Below, piece after piece: positions 53,505 through 62,572 of a DNA stretch of 64,000 nucleotides. The stretch covers positions 1-64,000 of the forward strand of contig JBBQAM010000007.1 of the NCBI GenBank assembly GCA_038316335.1. Direction: 5' to 3'. The DNA comes from JALHST01 sp038316335. Lineage in GTDB: Bacteria; Bacteroidota; Bacteroidia; Flavobacteriales; Flavobacteriaceae. Both the position numbers and the translations under genes were made by a program. Position 1 is the stretch's first letter. Each line of letters opens with the position of its first letter. The notes under the pieces were generated by a model. That model saw only the letters and a program-made list of their open reading frames with translations, was not told where the DNA came from and did not search any database.

Positions 53505-53975
53505 ATGAAATCAGCTCACGAAAAACTTAAAATTGATGGTATTGATAAGAAGATACTAAGGATGCTGATGGCAGATGCAAGAAAGCCTGTTTTAGAAATT
53601 GCACGCAGTATAGGTATTTCAGGCGCAGCTATTCATCAGCGACTTCGAAAGCTGGAAACCTCAGGTCTTTTATTGGGATCTAAGTTCATTATCAATCCTA
53701 AAATTATGGGATATACCACCATGGCCTATATTGGAATTTATTTGGACAAGGCCATGAGTAATCCCGCAGCGGTCAAGCAACTTGAAAAAATACCTGAAGT
53801 CTTGGAATGTCATTATACCACCGGCAATTGGTCGATCCTAATCAAAGTCCTCTGCCGGGACAATGAACATCTAATGCAGGTTCTTAATAAGGAGATTCAG
53901 CAGATAGAAGGCGTTTCCCGAACAGAAACCTTTATTTCATTGGCCCAACAAATCGACCGTCAAATTACGATCTGA
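53505..53975 (+). CDS. Lrp/AsnC family transcriptional regulator
   Basis: A 156-residue regulator: N-terminal winged HTH (IDKKILRMLMADARKPVLEIA, SGAAIHQRLRKLETSGLL), then a RAM ligand-binding domain (GYTTMAYIGIYLDK, VLECHYTTGNWSILIKV, FISLAQQIDRQI). Members bind amino acids and control their metabolism. It is flanked by saccharopine dehydrogenase and, 0.8 kb on, alanine dehydrogenase, a classical Lrp/AsnC target. A perfect 16-bp palindrome in front of ald (56001-56016) is a candidate site. Confidence 0.9.
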   Translation: MKSAHEKLKIDGIDKKILRMLMADARKPVLEIARSIGISGAAIHQRLRKLETSGLLLGSKFIINPKIMGYTTMAYIGIYLDKAMSNPAAVKQLEKIPEVLECHYTTGNWSILIKVLCRDNEHLMQVLNKEIQQIEGVSRTETFISLAQQIDRQITI

Positions 53976-54036
53976 TATCAAAACATAAACTCAGACAGTG
54001 CATCCTATGCTTCCAAGTCTCTACCGTTTTTTTGGT

Positions 54037-54732
54037 TCAATTACGATTGCCCAATACCTGCATTCCCCAATACACTAAAGTGGCCAAGGAACCGATTGCA
54101 GCTACGACATAGGTTCGGGCCGCCCATTTCAAAGCATCTTCCGACCCTTTAAATTCTTCTGGGGTAAGCAGGTTTTTTGATTTCAACCATGCCAAAGCCC
54201 TATTGCTAGCATCATATTCGACCGGTAAGGTAATAAAACTGAAGAGGGTCGCGAATCCCATCATAATAAGTCCGGCTACTGCAACCCAATAGCCAAAGCC
54301 GATGCCTGCCGCGGCTCCTAACATGATGCCCCCGAAAACCACCCAGGTTGACATTCCCGAAGTCACGCTGACCACGGGCACCAGTTTTGAACGCATGGCG
54401 AGCCATTCATAGGCCTGCGCATGCTGTACGGCGTGGCCGCATTCATGGGCGGCTACGGCTGCAGCTGCTGCATTGCGCTGACTGTAGACCCCTTCGCTAA
54501 GGTTGACAGTTTTATTCTGTGGGTTATAGTGGTCTGACAACGTGCCGGGTGTAGAAACTACCTTAACATCCCGTATGCCATTATCGGCAAGCATTTTTTC
54601 AGCTATTTCCGCTCCACTCATCCCATTCCTTAAATGCACCGTAGAATAATACTTGAATTTGCTTTTCAGTTTGTTACTGACCAAAAAACTTACCAAGGCA
54701 ATCGCGCCAAGGAGTATATAATACATCGTCAT
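54037..54732 (-). CDS. Membrane zinc metallopeptidase (YugP-like)
   Basis: A 231-residue inner-membrane protease of the YugP family. His96-Glu97-x-x-His100 (AAHECGHAVQHA) is the zinc motif. Hydrophobic helices flank it (residues 3-20, about 117-160 and the C-terminus). The N-terminal YYSTVHLRNGMSGAEIAEKML and LSDHYNPQNKTVNLSEGVY are family-typical. Function in the cell is unknown. It stands between the Lrp regulator (convergent) and ald (same strand, terminator between). Confidence 0.88.
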   Translation of the reverse strand: MTMYYILLGAIALVSFLVSNKLKSKFKYYSTVHLRNGMSGAEIAEKMLADNGIRDVKVVSTPGTLSDHYNPQNKTVNLSEGVYSQRNAAAAAVAAHECGHAVQHAQAYEWLAMRSKLVPVVSVTSGMSTWVVFGGIMLGAAAGIGFGYWVAVAGLIMMGFATLFSFITLPVEYDASNRALAWLKSKNLLTPEEFKGSEDALKWAARTYVVAAIGSLATLVYWGMQVLGNRN

Positions 54733-54776
54733 AATCGTATCTTTTTAAGAATTAAATTCAGGAATCAAAAGCAAAA

Positions 54777-54799
54777 ACCTCGCCAAATGATGACGAGGT
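54777..54799 (-). terminator. Terminator after ald
   Basis: On the minus strand ACCTCGTC (54799-54792) pairs with GGCGAGGT (54784-54777) over 8 bp with one U-G wobble, followed by TTTTTGC. It lies 24 bp past the ald stop and separates ald from the Zn-peptidase gene. Confidence 0.7.
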
Positions 54800-54822
54800 C
54801 GCATAAACTGACAAAATGTACT

Positions 54823-55922
54823 TTAAGTGAGGGTTTTTTCCCAACCAAAAGCGTTTATAATTTCTTTGTATATTACTTCTCCCTTTACGATGTTCAATCC
54901 CTTTTTCAGGGAACTATCGCTAGCACAGGCTTCTTCCCATCCCATATTTGCCAACTTCAAGACGTACGGCAAGGTAACATTAGTAAGCGCCATGGTTGAG
55001 GTGTGCGGCACCGCCCCAGGCATGTTCGCAACACAGTAATGCACGACATCATCTATGATAAACGTCGGATTTTCATGGGTAGTGGGCCTGGTAGTTTCAA
55101 CACACCCTCCCTGATCTACCGCCACATCGACAATAACCGTTCCCGGTCGCATTTCCTTAAGCATGTCGCGGGTAATCAGATAGGGGGCCTTTGCCCCTTT
55201 CAATAAGACACCTCCGATAATCAAATCATGGTCACGTATATGTTTTCTGATATTGAATTCATTTGAAAATTCGGTTACTACATGGGCCGGCATAACATCA
55301 TTTACATAGCGCAATCGCTTCATATTGGTATCTAAAATAGTCACATGCGCCCCCAATCCTGCAGCCATTTTTGCCGCTTGCACCCCAACTACGCCCGCGC
55401 CTAAGACCAGTACTTTTCCGGGTGCAACACCAGGTACGCCACCTAGCAAGACCCCCCTTCCCTTTACCGGTTTCTCTAAGTATCTGGCTCCTTGTTGAAT
55501 GGCCATGCGTCCTGCAACTTCCGACATGGGAGTTAGCAATGGCAGTGTGCCCTCATTATCCTCAACGGTCTCATAGGCTATGCAGACTGCTTTACTTGCG
55601 ATCATTGCTTCTGTCAAAACTTCGCTTGATGCAAAATGAAAATACGTAAAAATCACTTGGCCTCTTTGAACAAGTCCATACTCATCTTTGATTGGTTCCT
55701 TGACCTTGATGATCATTTCACTCATCGCGTAAATTTGACCAATGGTATCTAAAATAATGCCTCCTGCATTTTGGTAGTCCTCATCAAAAAACCCGCTTCC
55801 CTCACCAGCAGTCGATTGTATATATACCTGATGGCCATTTTTGCCAACTCATAAACGCCAGCTGGCGTCATCCCAACCCTACTTTCATTATTCTTGATTT
55901 CTTTTGGAACACCTATTTTCAT
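54823..55922 (-). pseudogene. ald: Alanine dehydrogenase, interrupted by a one-base frameshift near the N-terminus
   Basis: NAD-dependent enzyme for L-alanine to pyruvate plus ammonia. The first 27-28 codons read from ATG 55922 as MKIGVPKEIKNNESRVGMTP then AGVYELAK, the textbook Ald start. The frame must then shift by one base at an A-run (T5 on the plus strand, 55838-55842) to continue as NGHQVYIQSTAGEGSGFFDEDY and on into the intact body, which has VLGAGVVGVQAAKMAAGLGA for NAD and ends at 54823. Six As instead of five would restore a 366-residue protein of normal length. Without the shift only a 300-residue internal frame from ATG 55725 remains, lacking the substrate-binding N-terminal part. 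Sequencing error, phase-variable tract and real decay cannot be told apart here. A proper terminator follows. Confidence 0.85.
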
Positions 55923-56368
55923 ATGCATGTGATTAAGTTCAAGGCCGAAATTGCTATTAAATAATTTATAAATGAAATTAAATCGATAAAAAGAGGGGTC
56001 TAACCTTTAAAGGTTATATTATTCAAAAATCAACCCCTTATTTTTTAGGGTATTTTAATTTTAAATGTTAATTTAAATTAAAATAATGATAAAAGAGGGG
56101 GGGGTTACCTTTTAATTGTACATTTCTCAAATCAAAATGTGTAAGGGAGGCTGACGCCACTAAAGAGTTATATGTGGTACTTCTTGCACGAAAGTAAAAT
56201 AAATTTGACGGGGGTCGTTTACCAGACCCAATTCATAATCGGGTTATACTATGCTACTAGCCCAATATGATTTTTGAAATCCATCAGAAAACCCATTGCC
56301 CTGGATTCTGCCTTTAGAAGCGATTATGGCAATTTGTCACGAAGTTCCATAGGGAAGCATTCAAATGC
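55923..56368. other. 446-bp intergenic region between ald and leuS
   Basis: AT-rich, no gene seen. It contains a perfect 16-bp palindrome (56001-56016), two similar segments AAAAGAGGGG...ACCTTT at 55989-56008 and 56091-56112, and an eight-G run (56097-56104). It must hold the ald promoter and the leuS 3' end (both minus strand). Confidence 0.5.
56001..56016. promoter_or_regulatory. 16-bp perfect palindrome upstream of ald
   Basis: TAACCTTTAAAGGTTA, 78 bp upstream of the ald ATG. Its size and symmetry suit a dimeric regulator such as the nearby Lrp/AsnC protein; binding is inferred only. Confidence 0.4.
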
Positions 56369-59300
56369 TCAGCCTACAATATTCACGATTTTCCCTGGTA
56401 CGATAATAATCTTTTTAGGTATACGCCCCTGCAGTTGTTGCTGGGTCTTTTCATGTGCCATCACAGTTGCCTCGATCTGTTCCTTATTCATGTCTAATGG
56501 CAGTTCAAGGGTAAAACGCAATTTGCCGTTAAACGAGATAGGATATTCTTTACTGTCCTCTATAACATATTTAGCCTCGAATTTTGGATACGACGCGGTA
56601 GCGATGGAAGAAGTATTTCCTAATTTTTCCCATAATTCTTCCGCTATATGAGGTGCATAGGGCGAAACCAATATAGCAAGTGGTTCTAATATCGCCTTAC
56701 TACGACAATTTTGGGAAGTTAACTCGTTTACACAGATCATAAAGGTAGACACTGAGGTATTAAAGCTGAAGTTTTCGATGTCGGCCTTCACTTTTTTGAT
56801 CGTTTTGTGCAAGGTTTTAAGATTTTCAGAAGAGGGTTCGGCTTTTAGATCCCGTATGCCCTCGTCATCTACATAAAGTTTCCATAGTTTTTTAAGGAAG
56901 CTGTGTGCACCCGTAATTCCAGCGGTATTCCATGGTTTTGATTGTTCAAGGGGGCCTAGGAACATTTCATAAAGCCGCAGACTATCAGCCCCGTAGTCAT
57001 TGCAGATCGCATCGGGACTTACCACGTTATATTTTGATTTGGACATTTTTTCGACCTCACGACCAACCTTGAATGAACCTTCTTCCCCTGTAATGAATTC
57101 TGCATCAGCGTATTCGGGACGCCATATCTTAAATGCTTCAATGTCAAGTTCATCTGAGGTATTTATTAAAGAAACGTCTACATGAATAGGGTTAAAATGC
57201 TTCCAAGAAGTCTCTGCAATAGTTCGCCCCTCAAACATTCTTGATTTCAAATCTGAAAACAACGAATCTAACTTTTCTGAATAATCATAAAGAAAACCAT
57301 TTTCACGTATCGCTTTTTCAATAACTTCTTTAGAGATAAGAATTGGGTGTTTGTTGTGTTTTTTGTTCCAAACATAAACAAAAGCACTCGTCCCCGTTAT
57401 CATACCCTGATTGATTAGTTTTTTGGCAAATTCGCCATAGGGCACCAACCCTAGGTCGAACATGAATTTTTGCCAGAAACGGGCGTAGAGCAGATGCCCC
57501 GTGGCATGTTCACTGCCACCGATATACAAGTCAACATCCTGCCAATAATTGACGGCTTCTTTTGAAAAGATCGCCTTTTCATTATGGGGATCCATATAGC
57601 GATTGAAATATTGGGAGCTCCCGGCCCAACCGGGCATTGTGTTGAGCTCCAAGGGAAACACTGTTTTATGATCGATCAGTCGCGTATTGACTACCTCCGA
57701 AAGTTTTATATCCCAGGCCCAGACCGCAGCATTTCCTAAAGGGGGCTCTCCTGACTCTGTTGGAAGGTATTTTTTAACTTCGGGCAATTTTAAGGGAAGA
57801 AATTTTTCGTCGAGCATCTGGGGCATACCGTCTTTATCATAAAATACAGGAAAGGGCTCTCCCCAATAGCGCTGGCGGCTAAAGACCGCGTCCCGTAAAC
57901 GGTAATTGACCGTACCTTTTCCTTGACTTATTTTTTCCAACGCCTCGATGACTTTTAGGGTGGCTTCTTTGTAGGTGAGTCCGTTTAGAAAATCGGAATT
58001 GGCAATGACCGTGTTGTCCTTATCGGCAAAAGCCTCTTGCGAGATATCAACATCTTCGAAAATGTTAGGAATAGGAATCCCAAAATGTCTCGCGAAATCA
58101 TAATCGCGCTGGTCACCGCAGGGCACAGACATAACGGCGCCTGTGCCATACCCTGCCAAAACATAGTCGCCGATCCAAACGGGTACCGGTTCTTTTGTAA
58201 AAGGGTGTTCGACATAGGCCCCTGTAAATGCGCCACTGATCGATTTTACATCGGCCATACGATCGCGCTCAGAACGTCTTGCCGTGGCTTCGATATAGGC
58301 CTCCACTTCGGCTTTCTGCCTAGAAGTGGTAATCAAGGGCACCAATTCGTGTTCAGGGGCCAGCGTCATAAAGCTTACGCCAAAGATCGTGTCCGGCCGA
58401 GTTGTAAAAACTTCAATGTAATTTTTTGAGTTTGAAGGTTTCAACGCACCTTCTAATAGACTTTCAGCGTCTGTAGAAATCACCTTGAATTTTACAATTG
58501 CCCCCACGCTGCGTCCGATCCAATTGGCTTGCGAATCTTTTAAGGGTTGTGGCCAATCGATTTTCTCCAATCCGTTCAACAAGCGTTCGGCATACGCTGT
58601 GATACGCATGCTCCATTGGGTCATCTTTTTTCGGATTACGGGATGCCCTCCTCTCTCGGAAACCCCATTTATGATCTCATCGTTGGCGAGCACGGTGCCC
58701 AGGGCCGGGCACCAGTTGACCTCTGATTCCGCTAAATAGGTCAATCGATATTTTAATAGTATTTGTTGCTGCCGTTTTTGGGAATATTGCTTCCATTCAT
58801 TCGCACTAAAAATAGGAACATCAGAATCACATACTGCATTAATATCTTGATTACCAGATACTTCAAAGGCAGCCACCAAGGTTTTGATGTCTTCAGCTTT
58901 GTCAGACACCTTGTTATACCAAGCATTAAAAAGTTGTATAAATATCCACTGTGTCCATTTGTAGTATCCTGGATTACTCGTACGTACCTCACGGCTCCAA
59001 TCAAATGAAAAACCCATACGGTCTAATTGCCTTCGGTAACCCGATATACTATTCCCTTCTTTATCTATCCCACCCTCAATGTTTACACGTGTGGTATCGG
59101 CCGGATGCTGACCAGTCTGAATGGCGTATTGCTCGGCGGGCAAACCAAAGGAATCGTAGCCCATAGGATGCAAAACGTTAAATCCCTGGTGCCTTTTATA
59201 CCGCGCATAAATATCGCTGGCGATATACCCAAGAGGATGCCCCACATGCAAACCTGCCCCAGAGGGGTATGGAAACATATCCAAAACATAGAATTTTGGC

Positions 59301-59389
59301 TTAACAGACGTATTCTCTGCCCTAAAAGTATGGTGTTCTGCCCAATATTTCTGCCATTTGGCTTCAATTTCCTTGAAATTGTAGTGCAT
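56369..59389 (-). CDS. leuS: Leucyl-tRNA synthetase
   Basis: A 1,006-residue class I synthetase. The HIGH motif is HVGHPLGY (in YPSGAGLHVGHPLGY) and KMSKS is KMSKSKYNVVSPDA. The editing domain has TTRPDTIFGV-type sequence (FTTRPDTIFGVSFM) and GTGAVMSVPCGDQRDYDFA. It is about 140 residues longer than E. coli LeuRS, with an inserted block near residues 160-240 (KAEDIKTLVAAFEVSGNQDI) that is usual for Bacteroidota. MHYNFKEIEAKWQKYW is the standard start (ATG 59389); the frame runs upstream to 59482 only by chance and would cross the -7 element at 59416-59423. Confidence 0.97.
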   Translation of the reverse strand: MHYNFKEIEAKWQKYWAEHHTFRAENTSVKPKFYVLDMFPYPSGAGLHVGHPLGYIASDIYARYKRHQGFNVLHPMGYDSFGLPAEQYAIQTGQHPADTTRVNIEGGIDKEGNSISGYRRQLDRMGFSFDWSREVRTSNPGYYKWTQWIFIQLFNAWYNKVSDKAEDIKTLVAAFEVSGNQDINAVCDSDVPIFSANEWKQYSQKRQQQILLKYRLTYLAESEVNWCPALGTVLANDEIINGVSERGGHPVIRKKMTQWSMRITAYAERLLNGLEKIDWPQPLKDSQANWIGRSVGAIVKFKVISTDAESLLEGALKPSNSKNYIEVFTTRPDTIFGVSFMTLAPEHELVPLITTSRQKAEVEAYIEATARRSERDRMADVKSISGAFTGAYVEHPFTKEPVPVWIGDYVLAGYGTGAVMSVPCGDQRDYDFARHFGIPIPNIFEDVDISQEAFADKDNTVIANSDFLNGLTYKEATLKVIEALEKISQGKGTVNYRLRDAVFSRQRYWGEPFPVFYDKDGMPQMLDEKFLPLKLPEVKKYLPTESGEPPLGNAAVWAWDIKLSEVVNTRLIDHKTVFPLELNTMPGWAGSSQYFNRYMDPHNEKAIFSKEAVNYWQDVDLYIGGSEHATGHLLYARFWQKFMFDLGLVPYGEFAKKLINQGMITGTSAFVYVWNKKHNKHPILISKEVIEKAIRENGFLYDYSEKLDSLFSDLKSRMFEGRTIAETSWKHFNPIHVDVSLINTSDELDIEAFKIWRPEYADAEFITGEEGSFKVGREVEKMSKSKYNVVSPDAICNDYGADSLRLYEMFLGPLEQSKPWNTAGITGAHSFLKKLWKLYVDDEGIRDLKAEPSSENLKTLHKTIKKVKADIENFSFNTSVSTFMICVNELTSQNCRSKAILEPLAILVSPYAPHIAEELWEKLGNTSSIATASYPKFEAKYVIEDSKEYPISFNGKLRFTLELPLDMNKEQIEATVMAHEKTQQQLQGRIPKKIIIVPGKIVNIVG

Positions 59390-59415
59390 TTTATATCTTT
59401 CTTTGCTGTATGTGG

Positions 59416-59423
59416 CAAAAATA
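59416..59423 (-). promoter_or_regulatory. -7 element of leuS
   Basis: Reads TATTTTTG on the minus strand (TAnnTTTG), 26 bp before the ATG at 59389. Confidence 0.45.
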
Positions 59424-59481
59424 AGTTTAATAAAGGAATAGGGAAAGGATATTATTGAACTACCGTACCCCAAAAATAACA

Positions 59482-61359
59482 ATGAAATTGTGCTTTAAAA
59501 AAATAGTACCGTTTTCTATCATCCTGCTGATATTCCCAATTTTTGATGCGAATGCCCAGCTGGGATTTTGCAATGGCAATTCTGGAACTCCCATCTTTGT
59601 GGAAGATTTTGGAACAGGAACCGCCAATGGACCCCAATTGCCCGCCGGCACAACAACCTATACCTTTGTCAATGGGACGCCTGACGATGGTTACTATACA
59701 ATTTCGAGTTCGACGGCCTATTTTGATTGGCACAGCACACCGGATCATACCCCGAATGATACCAATGGCAAAGCATTTATTGTTAATGCTGACTTTACTG
59801 CGGGTGAATTTTACAGACGAACGGTTGATGGGTTGTGCGAAAGTACTTCCTATGAATTTTCGGCATGGCTTCTAAACCTGTTGCCCTTGGCCAGCTGCAA
59901 TGGTGCAGGGATTCCGAATAATGTAAAATTCCAGATTTGGGACAACACCGACACCAATCTTCTTGCCACGGGCGATACCAATACCATAGTCGGCAGCGCC
60001 ACACCCATTTGGAGACAATTTGGATTAGTTTTCCAGACGTTGCCAAGCCAGACCTCGGTAATTCTCAAAATGATCAACAACGGCAATGGGGGCTGTGGCA
60101 ATGATCTAGCGATTGACGATATCGTCTTTAGGACCTGTGGTGATGCCATTGTGATCACCAATGAGCAAAACCAATCCTTTACCGCGGTATGCGAAGACCT
60201 TGGGGGCATTTCGAGCACCTTGACCGCCACCCCGGATTACGCAGTGTTCAGCACACATTCTTACCAATGGCAGATAAGTTCAGACCACATCGTTTGGAGC
60301 GATATTCTTGGTGAAACAAATGATACCTATGTTACCCCATTTTTGACTACCTCGACCTACTTCAGGGTGGTTGTCGCCGAGGATCCCATCAATATTGCCA
60401 ACAATCTTTGTAATATTATATCAGGCGAATATGATGTCCTGGTCATCCCCATTCCCGACAGCCCTATAAGTAAAGGCGATGTATCGATTTGTGCGAACGA
60501 AAGCCAAGCGCTTATGGTCGAGGTGCCAGACGGAATTGTAGTTGATTGGTACGATGCGCTTGTCGGAGGGAGTTTGCTGCAGGAAAACAGCACCTCTTTT
60601 CTGGCACAAAATCCAGGAACGTATTATGCAGAGGCCAATTCGTCAATTGCGGGTTGTAGATCGATTACAAGGACACCCGTTACCATTACTTTTTTTGAAC
60701 TTCCCAAAGTTTCCGATGAAATTAGCACCTTCTGTGAAAATACCACTATTATTTTAGACGCTGATCTTGCAAACATGGCATATGCCTGGAATACCGGGGA
60801 AAATACACAACAAATTGTAGTAGGCCAACAAGGAATTTATACCGTTGAAGTCACCAATGCCAATGGATGCAGCGCTGTTCGTTCGATAACCTTGGAGCAA
60901 ATCGATATCCCTATAATTGAAAACGTTGTATCGGATGGCTACTCGATCATAGTGAAAACGGTGAAGAGCGGTGCTTTTGAATATTCATCCAACGGAAGAT
61001 TCTTTCAGGATTCGAACATCTTGACAAATATTCCCGGCGGGCGTTATACCATTTATGTTCGGGAAAAAAACGGCTGCGGTATTGTGAATTTGGATTATAT
61101 ACATTTCGTGATTCCTAAATTCTTTACACCAAACGGGGACGGGGCCAACGATGTTTTCATATTTGAAGGAATTGAATTATTCGATTCATTTGATATCAGC
61201 ATTTTTGACCGTTTTGGCAAATTAATAAAACATGTCAAGAACAACACCTTTACCTGGGATGGCACCTACCAAGGTCGGGATTTACCGGCTTCCGATTATT
61301 GGTATCATCTCAAAATCGATGGACGTACCCTACAAGGTCACTTTGCCCTAAAGCGATAA
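59482..61359 (+). CDS. Secreted T9SS type-B (gliding-motility-type) sorting-domain protein
   Basis: A 625-residue exported protein. Signal peptide MKLCFKKIVPFSIILLIF...NAQ. The N-terminal part (about 30-215) is a beta-sandwich with conserved Cys and a jelly-roll look (FVEDFGTGT, YRRTVDGLCESTSYEFSAWLL, DLAIDDIVFRTCGD). Three or four Ig-like repeats follow (SYQWQISSD, AYAWNTGENTQ, YTVEVTNANGC). The last 85 residues are a type-B sorting domain: KFFTPNGDGANDVF, FDISIFDRFGKLI, WDGTYQGRDLPASDYWY, GHFALKR. The T9SS exports it to the surface or medium. The ATG at 59482 gives the signal peptide directly; a TTG at 59455 is open but unlikely. Probably a carbohydrate- or cell-binding adhesin, by inference. 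Confidence 0.88.
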   Translation: MKLCFKKIVPFSIILLIFPIFDANAQLGFCNGNSGTPIFVEDFGTGTANGPQLPAGTTTYTFVNGTPDDGYYTISSSTAYFDWHSTPDHTPNDTNGKAFIVNADFTAGEFYRRTVDGLCESTSYEFSAWLLNLLPLASCNGAGIPNNVKFQIWDNTDTNLLATGDTNTIVGSATPIWRQFGLVFQTLPSQTSVILKMINNGNGGCGNDLAIDDIVFRTCGDAIVITNEQNQSFTAVCEDLGGISSTLTATPDYAVFSTHSYQWQISSDHIVWSDILGETNDTYVTPFLTTSTYFRVVVAEDPINIANNLCNIISGEYDVLVIPIPDSPISKGDVSICANESQALMVEVPDGIVVDWYDALVGGSLLQENSTSFLAQNPGTYYAEANSSIAGCRSITRTPVTITFFELPKVSDEISTFCENTTIILDADLANMAYAWNTGENTQQIVVGQQGIYTVEVTNANGCSAVRSITLEQIDIPIIENVVSDGYSIIVKTVKSGAFEYSSNGRFFQDSNILTNIPGGRYTIYVREKNGCGIVNLDYIHFVIPKFFTPNGDGANDVFIFEGIELFDSFDISIFDRFGKLIKHVKNNTFTWDGTYQGRDLPASDYWYHLKIDGRTLQGHFALKR

Positions 61360-61414
61360 ACACAAGATAGGAATATCAATTTACTTTCCTATTTTTACAT
61401 TTTCATTACCATTT

Positions 61415-62293
61415 ATGGGCAAATCATTTGAAAGTTATCAAAAGCAGAAATTGATATCTTCGTATTTTTCAGTCGTATTGAGTATCGGGCTCGTGCTTTT
61501 CTTGTTAGGTATTCTAGGTCTTTTGGTGTTAAACACCAAAAAAATGGCCGATCATTTTAAAGAACAAATTACGATTTCCCTCTTTTTAAAGGATACAGCC
61601 AAGGAAGTTGAAATCGACCAGCTTCAAAAAAGTCTCGCCATGGCCGAATATACAAAGACGGCCACCTTTGTCTCGAAGGAAGAGGCCGCCGAGCAACATA
61701 GCCAGGAAATCGGGGAGAATTTTTTAGACTTTTTAGGTTACAATCCACTTAAAAATTCAATCGATGTGCAACTAAAGGCAGATTTTGTTTCGCTCGAAAA
61801 AATCGAGGAAATTGCCGCAGAACTTTCTAAAAAAGGGTATGTCGACGAGGTAAGCTATGACAAACCCTTGGTTGGGCTTTTGACCGAAAACGTGAAGAAA
61901 ATAAGTTTATGGATTTTGATAGCGAGTGCCATATTTACCTTTATTGCAGTTTTACTCATCAATAGCTCGATACGTTTATCTATTTATTCAAAACGTTTTA
62001 TAATAAAAACCATGCAAATGGTCGGGGCGACCAAAACCTTTATAAGAAGGCCGTTTATTTGGACGAATATCAAACTAGGCATGTTAGGGGCCTTTATAGC
62101 GCTCCTGGCCTTGGCAGGTGTTCTTTATTACGCGAACAAGACCTTCCCCGAACTTGAGTTATTCAAAGACAATAGTTTGCTTATAATGCTCTTTGTCGGT
62201 GTTTTTGTTTTGGGAATACTTATCTCCTTTATAAGTACGTACTTTGCTACACAGCGCTTTTTAAATCTTAGGACAGACGAATTATATTATTAA
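61415..62293 (+). CDS. ftsX: Cell-division permease FtsX
   Basis: A 292-residue four-helix membrane protein that, with the ATPase FtsE, controls peptidoglycan hydrolases at the septum. A helix at about 20-43 is followed by the periplasmic domain (HFKEQITISLFLKDTAKEVEIDQL; NFLDFLGYNPLKNSIDVQLK), then three C-terminal helices of the FtsX/MacB type (MQMVGATKTFIRRPFIW between the first two). ftsE is not in the window. It heads the conserved ftsX-DUF3098-uppP-truB operon, with gaps of 9, 3 and 2 bp. Confidence 0.93.
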   Translation: MGKSFESYQKQKLISSYFSVVLSIGLVLFLLGILGLLVLNTKKMADHFKEQITISLFLKDTAKEVEIDQLQKSLAMAEYTKTATFVSKEEAAEQHSQEIGENFLDFLGYNPLKNSIDVQLKADFVSLEKIEEIAAELSKKGYVDEVSYDKPLVGLLTENVKKISLWILIASAIFTFIAVLLINSSIRLSIYSKRFIIKTMQMVGATKTFIRRPFIWTNIKLGMLGAFIALLALAGVLYYANKTFPELELFKDNSLLIMLFVGVFVLGILISFISTYFATQRFLNLRTDELYY

Positions 62294-62302
62294 ATTTGCA
62301 CT

Positions 62303-62569
62303 ATGGGGAAAAAAGAAACGAATAAAATTGGGCAAGGGCCTCAACAGGAATTTATCTTCCAAAAAAGGAACTATCAATTCATGATTATCGGCATCGCCTG
62401 TATCGTATTGGGATTTATATTGATGAGTGGTGGAGGCAGTGACGATCCCAGTATTTTCAACGAGGATATCTTCAATTTTAGAAGAATACGATTGGCACCT
62501 ACCCTAGTACTTATTGGCTTGGGTATAGAGGTATATGCCATATTATTGAATCCCCACAAGAAGCAATAG
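62303..62569 (+). CDS. DUF3098 membrane protein
   Basis: An 88-residue protein with two hydrophobic helices (IIGIACIVLGFILMSGGGSDD and LAPTLVLIGLGIEVYAILL) around a short extracytoplasmic turn (PSIFNEDIFNFRRI). It is the DUF3098 family, restricted to Bacteroidota and almost always found between ftsX and uppP, as here. An envelope-linked role is inferred from position only. Confidence 0.92.
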   Translation: MGKKETNKIGQGPQQEFIFQKRNYQFMIIGIACIVLGFILMSGGGSDDPSIFNEDIFNFRRIRLAPTLVLIGLGIEVYAILLNPHKKQ

Positions 62570-62572
62570 ATT

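Noticed and set aside
54823..55725. Alanine dehydrogenase as a 300-residue protein from ATG 55725
   Set aside because: The upstream 197 bp encode the missing conserved N-terminus once one base is restored, so the short frame is a fragment rather than a genuine short enzyme.
56274..56651. A 125-codon plus-strand open frame at the leuS 3' end
   Set aside because: Most of it is the complement of the leuS C-terminal coding region, and its translation resembles no protein.
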